Assembly: GCA_009777735.1 (NCBI GenBank)
Contig: WRLF01000008.1
Location: 1 to 64,000 of the forward strand
Length of the DNA: 64,000 bases
Reading direction: 5' to 3'
Source: Treponema sp.
GTDB lineage: Bacteria > Spirochaetota > Spirochaetia > Treponematales > Breznakiellaceae
The translations under genes were made by a program, and so were the position numbers. The stretch's first letter is position 1. Each line of letters opens with the position of its first letter. Below are positions 50,240-60,923 of this stretch, piece by piece. The notes beneath the pieces are model-generated. The model was not told where the DNA came from. It saw nothing but the letters and a program-made list of their open reading frames with translations, and did not search any database.

Positions 50240-51784
50240 TTACTTAACTCTAATGTTCATCGCTCTTGCAAGTTTGAAGAAAGTATCCGTGTTATCGTAA
50301 TAGCCGCCAAATAAATCCTGATGTACGCCATACGCGAAAGTGATAACAGGAGCGGCTGTGTGTGAATATGATGTCCAGCCGATACCTGCTGTCTGGTTCA
50401 ATATTTGAGTTAATTTTACTGTTAAAGGTTCATAACTGCCATGAAACACCCGCCAACCTTCCTGCGGTTCTTCTACCGGTTGTGCCATTGAACGCCTGAA
50501 GGCAATTTCAATCTGATTTCTCTGAAACTCTGAAATGTTCAGATTGCCGGGACGCAAATCAATACCGAATGATTCTAAAATATCAGAATAAAGATCCTCA
50601 AGTCTTCTTTGTGCGGTATTGGTAACCCGTGCTTTATAAGGATTAACCACTTCTGCATTAAACGCAACATGGGACCTTGTTTGTCTGGCAATTCTGTCAA
50701 AATACATGGAATAACCTGTACCCAGGTTTGCGGACACTCCGGGCTGAGCCGGGATTCCGGCGGTTCCTGCCCAGCCAATCGTCATACCGCCTGTTTCATG
50801 ATCGCCGTTTACTACAATGAGAGTTTCATTTGGATATCTTCTGTAAAACTCCAAAGCTGCTGCAATTGCCTCATCAAATGCAAGAATATCATGAATAAGC
50901 GCACCGGCATCATTGGCATGTGCTGCCCAGTCAATCTTTCCGCCTTCCACCATCATAAAAAATCCATTGGGATTTTCCAGTAATTCAATTCCCTTTCTGG
51001 TAAAATCGGCAAGGGAGAGGTCTGTCGGCAGGCGGTCAATTGCATAATGCATTGCCCCTGAATCCTGTACTCTTTCCGCAAGGGCGATTACTTTACCGCT
51101 GTTCCTGTTCAATGCGCTAAAGTCCGCCGGGGTGCGGGTAACCGTATACCCCAATTGCCGTGCATTTTCCAAATGCCTGTCGTTATTTTCGCTGTTTTCT
51201 GTTATCCAACCGCCTCCAAAATAGTCAAAACCGCTTTCGATAAGCTGCTGAGCCAACCCTTTTTCAGTAACAGTCCCCTCTGAATTATTCCTGTTGGAAA
51301 CTTTTCCGTAGAAAGCTGCCGGGGTAGCATGGGTCAGGGTAACCGTTGACACTATGCCAATTTTCCTGCCCGAATCTTTCGCATATTCGGCAATTGTTTT
51401 AAACGGTGTTCTTCTGTCTCTTGGGTCTACATTGATCATGCTTGACAATGTTTTTCTGCCTGTGGCAAATGCGGTAGCCGCAGAGGCTGAGTCGGTAATT
51501 ATTGATCCGGCATCATGGGTGTTTGTAAGGCCCGCCGCCGGAAACCGGGTAAAGTTAAGACGGGTAATGCCATAGTTTGTAATATTGTCTTTTGTCGCAA
51601 GGTAATATTCAGCGGCGGTAAACTGCGAGAGACCCATGCCGTCGCCGACAAAAAGGAACACGAATTTTGCCGGCCCCTGTCCGGAACTGTCATTCCGGGA
51701 GGTTCTTTCAGCGCCTCCTCCGGCAAACACCGGCTGGAAAACAAACGCCAATGCTATTAACACAAATAAAACTTTCTTTTTCAT
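50240..51784 (-). CDS. Secreted alkaline phosphatase
   Basis: 514 residues from 'MKKKVLFVLIALAFVFQPV' (signal peptide, about 22). Alkaline-phosphatase signature: metal Asp in 'FLFVGDGMGLSQ', catalytic Ser in 'ITDSASAATAFATG', 'GGKIDWAAHAND' and 'GDHETGGMTIGW'. A periplasmic phosphomonoesterase. The frame stays open for another 355 codons upstream but that part is in the leuA shadow. Confidence 0.9.
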   Translation of the reverse strand: MKKKVLFVLIALAFVFQPVFAGGGAERTSRNDSSGQGPAKFVFLFVGDGMGLSQFTAAEYYLATKDNITNYGITRLNFTRFPAAGLTNTHDAGSIITDSASAATAFATGRKTLSSMINVDPRDRRTPFKTIAEYAKDSGRKIGIVSTVTLTHATPAAFYGKVSNRNNSEGTVTEKGLAQQLIESGFDYFGGGWITENSENNDRHLENARQLGYTVTRTPADFSALNRNSGKVIALAERVQDSGAMHYAIDRLPTDLSLADFTRKGIELLENPNGFFMMVEGGKIDWAAHANDAGALIHDILAFDEAIAAALEFYRRYPNETLIVVNGDHETGGMTIGWAGTAGIPAQPGVSANLGTGYSMYFDRIARQTRSHVAFNAEVVNPYKARVTNTAQRRLEDLYSDILESFGIDLRPGNLNISEFQRNQIEIAFRRSMAQPVEEPQEGWRVFHGSYEPLTVKLTQILNQTAGIGWTSYSHTAAPVITFAYGVHQDLFGGYYDNTDTFFKLARAMNIRVK

Positions 51785-51928
51785 GATTAATAAACCTCCT
51801 GATATAGTATTTCCTGAAAAGCAGGAATTTTCAAGAGCAAACCCTGTTTTGTTGGTCCGTAGCATGGGCGCCGCGCGGAATCCTTGAACAAGTGGACAAA
51901 AAACAAGGCAAAGTAGTACTATAACTAT

Positions 51929-53476
51929 ATGACTACTGCCTCTAAACGCCGTATTTATATTCTGGATACCACCCTGCGTGATGGAGAACAGGCACCGGGG
52001 TTCTCCATGAATCTGCCTGAAAAAATCGAAGTGGCAAAGCGGCTGGAAAAACTTGGTGTTGATATAATCGAAGCAGGTTTCCCTGCGTCCAGCCCCGGTG
52101 ACCTTGAAGCGGTAAAAACCATTGCCGGTATCGTCACGAACAGCACGGTGGCGGCGTTGTGCCGCTGTCTTGAAAAAGACATTGATGCGGCATGGGAAGC
52201 ATTGGCAAACGCGGCGGCAAATCCGAGGATCCACGTGTTCCTCGCAACATCGCCGGTTCACATGGAACACAAACTCAAAATGACTCAGGAACAGGTGCTG
52301 GATCAAGCTGCGGCATCGGTGAGATATGCAAAACATTTCTGCGCCGATGTTGAATTTTCCGCCGAGGACGCTTTCCGCAGCGATCCTGATTTTGTCTGTA
52401 ATGTTTTCGGCGCTGTGATTGAAGCCGGTGCGCTTACGGTAAATTTTCCCGATACGGTTGGTTATGCGATGCCTGCCGAATTCGGCGAGCGTATCCGTTA
52501 TGTGAAGGAGCATACGCCGGGCATGGAAAAGGCGTGTCTTTCCGTGCATTGCCACAACGATTTGGGTCTGGCAGTGGCAAACAGCATAGCTGCAATTGCT
52601 AACGGCGCGGATCAGGTTGAGTGTACCGTTAACGGCATCGGCGAGCGGGCGGGGAATGCATCGCTGGAAGAGCTGGTCATGAGCTTGCGGGTACGGAATG
52701 ATTATTTTACTGCAGATACCGGAATTGACAGTACCCGTCTTTACCCGGCAAGCCGCCTTGTGGCAAAGGTAACGGGAGTAAAAGTTCAGCCGAACAAGGC
52801 AATTGTCGGCGCCAATGCCTTTGTTCACCAGGCGGGGATTCACCAGCACGGGGTTCTCATAAACCGCGAAACTTACGAAATCATGACCCCCGAATCAATC
52901 GGTTTACCCAGGGAAATGCTTGAAGCGCCTAACCGTATAGTTTTGGGAAAACATTCAGGCCGTCATGCTTTTGAAGATCGGTTAAGTGAACTGGGGCTCA
53001 CTGTAGACCCGGAAATTCTTGAAAAAGTCTTTGTCGAATTTAAAAACCTTGCCAATAAAAAGAAAATTGTAGGCGATCGCGATCTTGAAGCGCTCGTGAT
53101 GTACAATACCGTGTCTGTACCCGAGACCTGGGTACTCGATCACTGGGCAGTGAATACCGGATCGGCCCTGGGAGCGTCAGGCGTAATTCGATTGCAGCAC
53201 AAAGATGGCAGGTTTGAAAAACTTGTTTCAATGGGCGACGGCCCCATTGACGCAATTTTCAAGGCAATCAATCAGATAATCGGCAGGGAGCCGGAACTGG
53301 AACTTTACGAAATCGGCGCGATTACCGGCGGATCATCATCGCAGGGAGAGACAATGGTCAGAATAGGGATGAACGGAAAACACTGGAATGGCAGAGGTAT
53401 TTCCACCGATATAATAGAGTCCTCAATCAATGCATACCTTTCGGCGGTTAATGTGATGGAATGGGATTTAAGGTAA
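51929..53476 (+). CDS. leuA: 2-isopropylmalate synthase
   Basis: 515 residues. HMGL-like barrel ('DTTLRDGEQAPGFSM', 'HCHNDLGLAVANSIAA', 'VNGIGERAGN'), and a C-terminal LeuA dimerisation/leucine-binding domain about 390-510. First step of leucine synthesis. TACTAT lies 6 nt before the ATG, so it is probably leaderless. It heads leuA-cimA-ilvB. Confidence 0.93.
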   Translation: MTTASKRRIYILDTTLRDGEQAPGFSMNLPEKIEVAKRLEKLGVDIIEAGFPASSPGDLEAVKTIAGIVTNSTVAALCRCLEKDIDAAWEALANAAANPRIHVFLATSPVHMEHKLKMTQEQVLDQAAASVRYAKHFCADVEFSAEDAFRSDPDFVCNVFGAVIEAGALTVNFPDTVGYAMPAEFGERIRYVKEHTPGMEKACLSVHCHNDLGLAVANSIAAIANGADQVECTVNGIGERAGNASLEELVMSLRVRNDYFTADTGIDSTRLYPASRLVAKVTGVKVQPNKAIVGANAFVHQAGIHQHGVLINRETYEIMTPESIGLPREMLEAPNRIVLGKHSGRHAFEDRLSELGLTVDPEILEKVFVEFKNLANKKKIVGDRDLEALVMYNTVSVPETWVLDHWAVNTGSALGASGVIRLQHKDGRFEKLVSMGDGPIDAIFKAINQIIGREPELELYEIGAITGGSSSQGETMVRIGMNGKHWNGRGISTDIIESSINAYLSAVNVMEWDLR

Positions 53477-53509
53477 AAGTTAATAAGTAAAAATTAAAAG
53501 GTGTAAAAG

Positions 53510-55135
53510 ATGAGAGACTTGGATATTGAGGTGTTAGATACAACATTGCGGGATGGAGCGCAGGGAAACGGCATCTCGTTTTCGGTGAGGGATAAACTTG
53601 CCGTTGCCGAGGCGCTTGATGAACTGGGTGTCGCATGGATCGAAGCAGGCAATCCGGGGAGCAACCCCAAGGACATGGAATTTTTCCGGCGCACCGCTTC
53701 CCTCAGACTTACAAACGCTCGGCTGTGTGCCTTTGGGCCGACCCGGAAAAAGGGAGTGAAAACGACAGAGGACAAGCAGCTTCGCAGCCTGCTTTTGGCA
53801 CAAACAGAAGCCGTGGTGATATTTGGCAAGAGCTGGGATTTACATGTAGATAAAGTGCTGAAGGCTGAAAAAAAAGAAAATATTGCCATGATTGCCGAGA
53901 CAGTTGCTTTTCTCAAAAGCGAAGGCCGTCTGGTAATGTATGATGCCGAGCATTTTTTTGACGGGTGGGCAGCGAATCCCGCTTATGCCTTATCGACGGT
54001 TAATGCAGCACGGGATGCAGGCGCTGACGTGATAGTGTTATGCGACACAAACGGCGGAGCGTTCCCCAATGCCGTAATTGCCGGGGTGAAAGCTGTAAGA
54101 GAAATGCTTCCCAATGTAAAGCTGGGTATTCACGCGCACAACGATTCCGGTCTTGCGCTGGCAAACACCATCGGTGCGGTGCAGTCCGGCGCTACCCACG
54201 TGCAGGGAACCCTGGTTGGTTTTGGAGAACGATGCGGCAACACCGCGCTGGCGGCATTGCTTCCCGGCATGGAACTCAAAATGGGGCTGCGCTGCCTGCC
54301 GGATGGAAATCTCGTCCGCATATCGGAACTGACCCGGAGGGTGGCTGAAATTGCCAATGTCACAATAAACGATGATATGCCATACATTGGATCGTACGCT
54401 TTTTCCCACAAGGCGGGGATGCATGCTGACGGTATTCTGAAAATCAAGCAATCTTTTGAACATGTTAATCCGGCAGCGGTGGGCAATGAACGGCATTTTC
54501 TGGTAAGCGAAGTAGGCGGAAGGGCGGCTATTGCCGATCGAATAAAAAAAATTGACAAAACCATCGGCAAAGATCATCCGGTAACGGCCCAGCTGTCCGA
54601 AAAGATCAAAAACCTTGAAGCTGAAGGCTGGTCTTTTGAAGGCGCCGATGCAAGTTTTGAACTCCTGGTTCGGCGGGAACTGGCCTCCCTGAAGAGACCG
54701 GCCTCACTGGGAGGGAAGGCTGCCATCCCAAGGGTGGCTTACAAACCCCTGTTTCGCATTGTGGCATACCGTGTAATGAGCGAGCACCCCACCGGAAAAA
54801 CCCTTGCCTGTTCCCATGCCTGGGTAAAAGTACTCGTTAAAGGCCAGCATGAAATAGCCGCCGCCGAAGGTGACGGTCCGGTGAATGCTCTGGACTCCGC
54901 GCTTCGCCGGGCATTGATCCGTTTTTATCCCGGCCTTGCAAAAGTGCGGCTGGAAGATTACAAGGTTCGTGTGATTGACGGCAAAGATGCAACTGCCGCT
55001 CAAGTCAGGGTTCTCATTGAAACAACGGACGGGCATCGGAGCTGGAGTACAGTTGGTGTTTCGGCGGATATTATTGACGCAAGCCGCTCCGCGCTGGTAG
55101 ATTCGATTGAGTATATGTTAATAAATGAGAAATGA
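53510..55135 (+). CDS. cimA: (R)-citramalate synthase
   Basis: 541 residues. 'DTTLRDGAQGNGISFSV', 'LCDTNGGAFPNAV', 'GIHAHNDSGLALANT', 'GFGERCGN' mark the CimA branch of the family rather than LeuA; C-terminal LeuA-dimer domain present. It condenses pyruvate with acetyl-CoA, giving isoleucine without threonine deaminase. Ribosome site aaggtg. Lies 33 bp after leuA. Confidence 0.9.
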   Translation: MRDLDIEVLDTTLRDGAQGNGISFSVRDKLAVAEALDELGVAWIEAGNPGSNPKDMEFFRRTASLRLTNARLCAFGPTRKKGVKTTEDKQLRSLLLAQTEAVVIFGKSWDLHVDKVLKAEKKENIAMIAETVAFLKSEGRLVMYDAEHFFDGWAANPAYALSTVNAARDAGADVIVLCDTNGGAFPNAVIAGVKAVREMLPNVKLGIHAHNDSGLALANTIGAVQSGATHVQGTLVGFGERCGNTALAALLPGMELKMGLRCLPDGNLVRISELTRRVAEIANVTINDDMPYIGSYAFSHKAGMHADGILKIKQSFEHVNPAAVGNERHFLVSEVGGRAAIADRIKKIDKTIGKDHPVTAQLSEKIKNLEAEGWSFEGADASFELLVRRELASLKRPASLGGKAAIPRVAYKPLFRIVAYRVMSEHPTGKTLACSHAWVKVLVKGQHEIAAAEGDGPVNALDSALRRALIRFYPGLAKVRLEDYKVRVIDGKDATAAQVRVLIETTDGHRSWSTVGVSADIIDASRSALVDSIEYMLINEK

Positions 55136-55172
55136 AAAATGAGAAAGGAACAATGAACAATGAACAATGAAA
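55124..55172 (+). repeat. Heptamer repeat between cimA and ilvB
   Basis: gagaaat, gaaaaat, gagaaag, then three gaacaat units and gaaaaaa, starting within the last cimA codons. Confidence 0.55.
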
Positions 55173-55194
55173 AAAAAATAATCCATAACATCAC

Positions 55195-55239
55195 TTTTTT
55201 TCGTGTCCTTTGTGCCTCCGTGCCTCTGTGTGAGATTTT
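55195..55239 (+). repeat. 'ccgtgcctctgtg' repeat in the ilvB leader
   Basis: cgtgtcctttgtgcctccgt then gcctctgtgtgagatttt directly before ATG; related to 3445-3612. The terminal gtgag may serve as the ribosome site. Confidence 0.5.
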
Positions 55240-56940
55240 ATGATGAAAATTACCGGGGCGCGGGTTTTAATTGAGTCGCTCATTGAACAGGGGGTGGATA
55301 CGATTTTTGGTTATCCGGGAGGGGCGGTTCTGCATATATACGATGAATTATACCGGCAGGAGGAGCGGATCCGTCATATCCTTGTTAGCCATGAACAGCA
55401 TGCGGCACACGCAGCAGACGGATATTCCCGGTCAAGCGGCAGGGTTGGAGTATGCCTTGCTACCTCCGGTCCCGGAGCAACAAACCTGGTAACCGGAATT
55501 GCCGCTGCCAACATAGATTCGATCCCCATTGTCGCCATAACCGGTAATGTGAGTGTTCCCCTTCTGGGCAAGGATAGTTTTCAGGAAGTTGACATTGCCG
55601 GGGTCACCATGCCCATTGTGAAGCACAACTGGATTGTAAAAAAGGCAGACGATCTTGCTGAAATTATCCGTGAAGCATTTATCGTTGCAGTATCCGGCAG
55701 ACCCGGCCCGGTGTTAATCGACATTCCCAAAGACATTACCACAGCACTTTGCGAATGGGAGCCGATGGCAGGCCGTTTACCCATTGACGGATATATCGGG
55801 AAAAAGATCTTTGCCAATACCGCTCCCGGCATAGCCGGGATAGAACATGCCGCATCATTGATCGGGGAAGCGAAATGGCCGGTGATATACGCAGGCGGCG
55901 GCGTGATCCATTCCGATGCGGCGGATGAACTGAAAAAATTCGCCGAACGGTTAAATGCGCCGGTCGCCTTAAGCCTCATGGGAATGGGCGCTATTCCCCA
56001 CAATCACCGGCTGAACACCGGGCTGATTGGAATGCATGGAACCGCCGCATCCAACAAAGCGGTGCAAAAATCTGATCTGTTAATTGCCATTGGAGCCCGT
56101 TTTTCCGATCGCGTTACGAGCCAGGTTGAAAAATTCGCCCGCAAGGCAAAAATCATACACATAGATATTGATCCTGCCGAAATAAATAAAAACATTCAAT
56201 CAGATGCTTTTGTCGCAGGCGATGCAAAAAAAGCGCTTTCCCTTTTAATCCGGAAAATCCCGAAAAAATTAACAACCGGCTGGAATGATGAACTAAATCA
56301 ATGGAAGGCGGTAATTCCCAACGATCATCATCGCACAATTGCGCTGCATCCTCGTTTTATCATTCAGGAAACGGCCAAAGCCCTGGGCAGCGAAGCAATA
56401 GCAGTAACCGATGTGGGCCAGCATCAGATTTGGACAGCGCAATTTTTCCCGTTTAACCGCCCCCGGTCTTTTTTAAGTTCAGGCGGCATGGGGGCCATGG
56501 GTTACGGCCTGGGCGCGGCGTTAGGTGCAAAAATTGCAAAACCCCTGTCTCCCGTGGTGCTTTTTACCGGGGACGGGTGCTTCAGAATGAACTGCACGGA
56601 AATGGCAACATTGGTTCATTACAAATTGCCCGTGCTTATCATCATTTTTAACAATAAAACACTGGGAATGGTACGGCAGTGGCAGAACTTTTTTTACGGA
56701 AAACGCTACAGTGAAACCGACCTTGATACACGCGGCCCGGATTTCATGAAACTTGCCGATGCCTACGGGGTAAACGCAAACCGCGTCGGCGATGAAGATT
56801 CTTTTCTTGATGCATTGCGGAAAAGCCTTGAATCCCTTGCGGCCGGAAGACCTGCGTTAATTGAAACTATCATAGACAAAAATGAACGCGTTCTCCCCAT
56901 GGTACCCGGCGGCAAACCCATTGATGAGCAAATAATGTAA
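55240..56940 (+). CDS. ilvB: Acetolactate synthase, large subunit
   Basis: 566 residues. ThDP enzyme: catalytic Glu in 'LVSHEQHAAHAADGY', FAD/central domain, and ThDP motif 'GDGCFRMNCTEMATLVHYKLPVLIIIFNN'. Makes acetolactate and acetohydroxybutyrate for valine, leucine and isoleucine. No ilvN-type regulatory subunit follows; the next gene is a convergent chemoreceptor. Confidence 0.93.
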   Translation: MMKITGARVLIESLIEQGVDTIFGYPGGAVLHIYDELYRQEERIRHILVSHEQHAAHAADGYSRSSGRVGVCLATSGPGATNLVTGIAAANIDSIPIVAITGNVSVPLLGKDSFQEVDIAGVTMPIVKHNWIVKKADDLAEIIREAFIVAVSGRPGPVLIDIPKDITTALCEWEPMAGRLPIDGYIGKKIFANTAPGIAGIEHAASLIGEAKWPVIYAGGGVIHSDAADELKKFAERLNAPVALSLMGMGAIPHNHRLNTGLIGMHGTAASNKAVQKSDLLIAIGARFSDRVTSQVEKFARKAKIIHIDIDPAEINKNIQSDAFVAGDAKKALSLLIRKIPKKLTTGWNDELNQWKAVIPNDHHRTIALHPRFIIQETAKALGSEAIAVTDVGQHQIWTAQFFPFNRPRSFLSSGGMGAMGYGLGAALGAKIAKPLSPVVLFTGDGCFRMNCTEMATLVHYKLPVLIIIFNNKTLGMVRQWQNFFYGKRYSETDLDTRGPDFMKLADAYGVNANRVGDEDSFLDALRKSLESLAAGRPALIETIIDKNERVLPMVPGGKPIDEQIM

Positions 56941-56951
56941 GGGCAAGTTGG

Positions 56952-58784
56952 TTAAGTCACTTTAAATCTCGATACTTCAACAAACAGGGATTCAATATAT
57001 TCACTTGTTTTTACGCTGATCTCACTTAGATGGTTTATAGCATCGTTTATTTCCTTAGTGCCGCTTGCCATTTCGTTCATGCTGAGGGAAATTTCCACTG
57101 TGGCCCTTTCTGAATTAATGCTTTCCGTGATGATTTCCTTGCTGCCGCTCTTCATTTCATCAGATCCCTTTTTAACCATTTGGGTTGTTTCATTTAACTC
57201 AGATACCGCCTGAAGGATTCTCTGGCTGCCCTGACCCTGTTCTTCCATGGCATTACGGATATTAGTTTCCTGATCGGAGACAATCCGTACCCGTTCGTCA
57301 ATGGCCTGAAATTGCGCCAAAACATTGTTGGTAGAAACAGTGATGGTATCAATGGCAGTTTTAATTTTCCTTAATACCTCGGAAATGGTCTGTGATTGTT
57401 CCGAGGAATTGGTAGCAAGCTTGCGGATTTCACCGGCGACTACGGCAAATCCTTTTCCGGCCTCCCCGGCATGAGCGGCTTCAATGGCTGCGTTCATGGA
57501 AAGAAGGTTTGTTTGACTTGCAATGTTTTCCATGACCGTGTTGATTTCCAGCAGCCCTTCAGACTCACGGGCAATTTCCTGAATGTCCTGGATAACTTTC
57601 TGCAAACTGACGCGCCCCGCATCGGAAACCCTGATCAATTCCTGCACATTTTGTGCATTGCGGACAAGAGTTTGGGTAACGCTGTGTATATTAGCAAGCA
57701 TTTCTTCGATTGCAGAAGAGGATTCTGTGACACTGTTTGTTTGGGCTTCCACATTTTTTCCAAGTTTTTCAATATTGCCTGTTACCTTTTCCATGGTGGC
57801 ATGGGTTTGGGAAACCGATGCTGACTGGCTGGTAACTTTTTGCTTTATGGTCTGAATGTTATCGGTAATATGATGAACCGCTCCCGCAGTCTTCTGCATA
57901 TTTGATGTCAGATCATTACTAATATTGTGCAAATTAACCGATTCTTCCTTGATGGCCACAATGAGATTCATTATTTTATCCAGGGTCATATTGAAATAGG
58001 TCGACAATTCCCCAATCTCATCCTCCTTGTCGATTTTTATCCGTTTGGTCAGATCGCCTTCGCCAAGGGATATTTCCTTGAGAATGATATTGATTTTATG
58101 CAGTCGTGTAAAAATCATCCGTGAAAATAATAACAGCAAGGCAAGGCCAATGATGAGCGAAACTATGCCGATGATGATTTTTTGGGTTCGTCCCTTTACA
58201 ATCGCCTGATGAAGCGGCTCTCCGTCAAAATCGACGCCAACTATACCTACTGTTTTTCCGGCGGAATTTTTTATGGGGGAGTACACTGAAATGAGCCATC
58301 CCCATTCACCCTGATGCGACAATTGGGCTGTTTCTGTTCTTCCGGAAATCAAGGCGTTCCTGAATGCATCTTCATAAGTCATGGAATCATCTTCATCTCC
58401 CAGTTCGGAGAACTCTTCGCCGCCCGGTTCGTCGCTGCCGTCAATAATAAACTGCCAGAGAGTCTGCTGGAGATCTCCTCCCGGCGGTGCCATAGTATAT
58501 AAATACAGGCAGCCGGAAAGCTCTTTTAAATCCAGGAGTTTAATTCTGGCTTCTTCATAATAGGGATCATTAATGTCCATGGTTCTGGCCAGTCTCTCGA
58601 AAGAGTTGCCGTCAATGATCGAAACCGCCTTTTCGGCAATATAAACGCCCTTTTCGGCAAATGTTTCTTCCACTGCGCTTGCCAGCTGCCGAATCCCCAG
58701 GACAGCCGTTATCAAAATAAGGATAACAATAAAAAAGGAAAATCCCAATATAAATTGAAATTTCAGCGATCGAAGTATCTTCAT
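56952..58784 (-). CDS. Methyl-accepting chemotaxis protein
   Basis: 610 residues from ATG 58784. TM1 about 8-30, extracytoplasmic single-Cache-like domain about 35-200, TM2 about 205-225, HAMP about 226-280, signalling tip '[23 protein letters not shown]'. A C-terminal receptor tail peptide for CheR docking is not seen. The ligand is unknown. Confidence 0.9.
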   Translation of the reverse strand: MKILRSLKFQFILGFSFFIVILILITAVLGIRQLASAVEETFAEKGVYIAEKAVSIIDGNSFERLARTMDINDPYYEEARIKLLDLKELSGCLYLYTMAPPGGDLQQTLWQFIIDGSDEPGGEEFSELGDEDDSMTYEDAFRNALISGRTETAQLSHQGEWGWLISVYSPIKNSAGKTVGIVGVDFDGEPLHQAIVKGRTQKIIIGIVSLIIGLALLLLFSRMIFTRLHKINIILKEISLGEGDLTKRIKIDKEDEIGELSTYFNMTLDKIMNLIVAIKEESVNLHNISNDLTSNMQKTAGAVHHITDNIQTIKQKVTSQSASVSQTHATMEKVTGNIEKLGKNVEAQTNSVTESSSAIEEMLANIHSVTQTLVRNAQNVQELIRVSDAGRVSLQKVIQDIQEIARESEGLLEINTVMENIASQTNLLSMNAAIEAAHAGEAGKGFAVVAGEIRKLATNSSEQSQTISEVLRKIKTAIDTITVSTNNVLAQFQAIDERVRIVSDQETNIRNAMEEQGQGSQRILQAVSELNETTQMVKKGSDEMKSGSKEIITESINSERATVEISLSMNEMASGTKEINDAINHLSEISVKTSEYIESLFVEVSRFKVT

Positions 58785-58865
58785 ATTGAACAATTATATA
58801 TATTTTTTTCGGTTTTATTCAATATGCTGTTCAAATTTTACCGCAAATAGTATAATTGATGCATC

Positions 58866-60857
58866 ATGCGCCCGTTTGAAGTAGTATCGCCTTTTGAGCC
58901 TGCCGGTGACCAGGGCGAAGCCATTGCCGCGCTGGCAGCCGGAATCAAGGCTGGAGACCAATACCAAACCCTGCAAGGCGTTACCGGATCGGGAAAAACA
59001 TTTACCATGGCAAAGCTCATAGAGGCCGTACAAATGCCCACCCTTGTTGTCAGCCACAATAAAACCCTTGCCGCCCAGCTTTTCCGCGAGTTCAAGGGGT
59101 TTTTCCCCCATAATGCAGTCGAATATTTTGTATCATATTACGATTACTACCAGCCGGAGGCGTATGTCGCCAGCCGGGATTTGTATATCGAAAAAGATAC
59201 TTCGATAAACGATGAAATTGAGCGGATGCGGCTTTCGGCAGCTCGCAGCATGATGGAACGGGAAGATGTGATCATTGTTGCCACAGTTTCCTGTATTTAC
59301 GGCATGGTAACGCCCGATGTGTATAAAAAAATGACATCAACATTTGCAAAAGGCGAAACCGTTGATGTTGACTCTTTGATGCGCCGTTTTGTAGAGCTGC
59401 AGTATGAGCGCAATGATGCAGTGCTTGAACGGGGGCGTTTTCGCCGCCGGGGGGATACCCTGGAAATTTTTCCCGCATACATGGAAGAAGCTTATCGTGT
59501 TGATCTTGACTGGGATTGTGTTGAAAGAATCCGGCGTTTCAACCCCGTATCGGGCGAAATTCTGGAAGAACTTGACCGTGCGTTAATCTACCCCGCCAGG
59601 CAGTTTGTCATGCCCGCCGACATGGTGCAAAACGCAATGGGCGCCATTAAACAGGAACTTGCAGACAGGCTGGAATACTTCAGAAACGAAGGCAAAATAA
59701 TGGAGGCAGAGCGGCTCAAGACCCGTGTCGAGTACGACATTGAAATGCTCACCGAAATGGGACACTGCCCCGGTATTGAAAATTACTCGGCGCTCCTTGC
59801 CGGACGCAAGCCGGGTGAGTCCCCGGACACACTGGTAGACTACCTCCCGAAAGAACACCTCACATTTATTGACGAAAGCCATGTTACCCTTTCCCAAATT
59901 GGGGCCATGTACTCGGGGGATCGCAGCCGCAAGCAGAGCCTTGTGGACTATGGTTTCCGCCTGCCCTGCGCCCTGGACAACCGCCCCCTGCGCTACGATG
60001 AATTTGTTGAGCGGCTGGACAAGACCATTTTTGTATCCGCCACTCCCGGTAAAACCGAGGTTGAGCAATCGGCGCGTGTGGTACAGCAGCTAATCCGGCC
60101 GACCGGTTTGCTCGACCCGGAAATCGAAGTGCGTCCCAGTGACGGCCAGATGGAAGACATTTACGGCGAAGTACAAAAACGGATCAAAGCCGGTGAGCGT
60201 TCACTCATCCTCACCCTGACGAAAAAAATGGCCGAAGACCTGACAGATTACCTTACCGGCCTGGGATTAAAAGTCCGTTACATTCACAGCGAAGTTGAAA
60301 CCATTGAGCGTGTTGAGATTCTTACTCAACTGCGGCAGGGAGAGTTTGATATTCTTGTGGGAATCAATCTGCTGCGTGAAGGAATCGACCTGCCGGAAGT
60401 GTCGTTTATCGCGATCCTTGATGCCGATAAAATCGGATTTCTGCGCTCGCTTACCAGCCTGGTGCAGATAATCGGGCGGGCGGCACGGAATGCGGCGGGG
60501 AAAGTAATCATGTACGCCGACCGGATGAGCGAAGCGATGGAAAAAGCCATTGCCGAAACCGCCCGCCGCCGCGAAATTCAAATCGCCTACAATAAAAAGC
60601 ACGGCATTACGCCCGCAACCGTAAAAAAAGCCATCGCCGACATTCTTACCCGCCACGCGGAAGAAGCGCATGATGAGGCGGCTGCTTCCATAGATGTGTT
60701 GAAAAAATCCCATAACTTAATGATTCCCGCCCAACGTAAACAATTAATCAAAGCCCTGGAAAACGAAATGCTCGAATATGCCAAAAAACTTGAATTTGAA
60801 CAGGCTGCAGCAATGCGCGATGAGATACAGCGGATAAAGGATATCGGGAAATTATAG
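58866..60857 (+). CDS. uvrB: UvrABC excinuclease subunit B
   Basis: 663 residues, family length. Walker A 'GVTGSGKTFTMA', beta-hairpin region 'YFVSYYDYYQPEAYV', 'TFIDESHVTL', motif VI 'QIIGRAARN', C-terminal UVR motif. Nucleotide excision repair. TATAAT lies 9 nt before the ATG. Confidence 0.95.
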   Translation: MRPFEVVSPFEPAGDQGEAIAALAAGIKAGDQYQTLQGVTGSGKTFTMAKLIEAVQMPTLVVSHNKTLAAQLFREFKGFFPHNAVEYFVSYYDYYQPEAYVASRDLYIEKDTSINDEIERMRLSAARSMMEREDVIIVATVSCIYGMVTPDVYKKMTSTFAKGETVDVDSLMRRFVELQYERNDAVLERGRFRRRGDTLEIFPAYMEEAYRVDLDWDCVERIRRFNPVSGEILEELDRALIYPARQFVMPADMVQNAMGAIKQELADRLEYFRNEGKIMEAERLKTRVEYDIEMLTEMGHCPGIENYSALLAGRKPGESPDTLVDYLPKEHLTFIDESHVTLSQIGAMYSGDRSRKQSLVDYGFRLPCALDNRPLRYDEFVERLDKTIFVSATPGKTEVEQSARVVQQLIRPTGLLDPEIEVRPSDGQMEDIYGEVQKRIKAGERSLILTLTKKMAEDLTDYLTGLGLKVRYIHSEVETIERVEILTQLRQGEFDILVGINLLREGIDLPEVSFIAILDADKIGFLRSLTSLVQIIGRAARNAAGKVIMYADRMSEAMEKAIAETARRREIQIAYNKKHGITPATVKKAIADILTRHAEEAHDEAAASIDVLKKSHNLMIPAQRKQLIKALENEMLEYAKKLEFEQAAAMRDEIQRIKDIGKL

Positions 60858-60887
60858 TTCCGTAAATGAAAAAATATGTGTCCCTGC

Positions 60888-60916
60888 TTGTCAAAAAAAC
60901 TAAACTAATGTATAGT
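60888..60916 (+). promoter_or_regulatory. Promoter of the DUF4130 gene
   Basis: TTGTCA (60888-60893), 17-nt spacer, TATAGT (60911-60916), then 7 nt to ATG: a leaderless arrangement. Confidence 0.65.
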
Positions 60917-60923
60917 ATTCGGT

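Noticed and set aside
51785-52849. N-terminal extension of the alkaline phosphatase frame by 355 codons
   Set aside because: It is antisense to leuA; the signal peptide at 51784 defines the true start.
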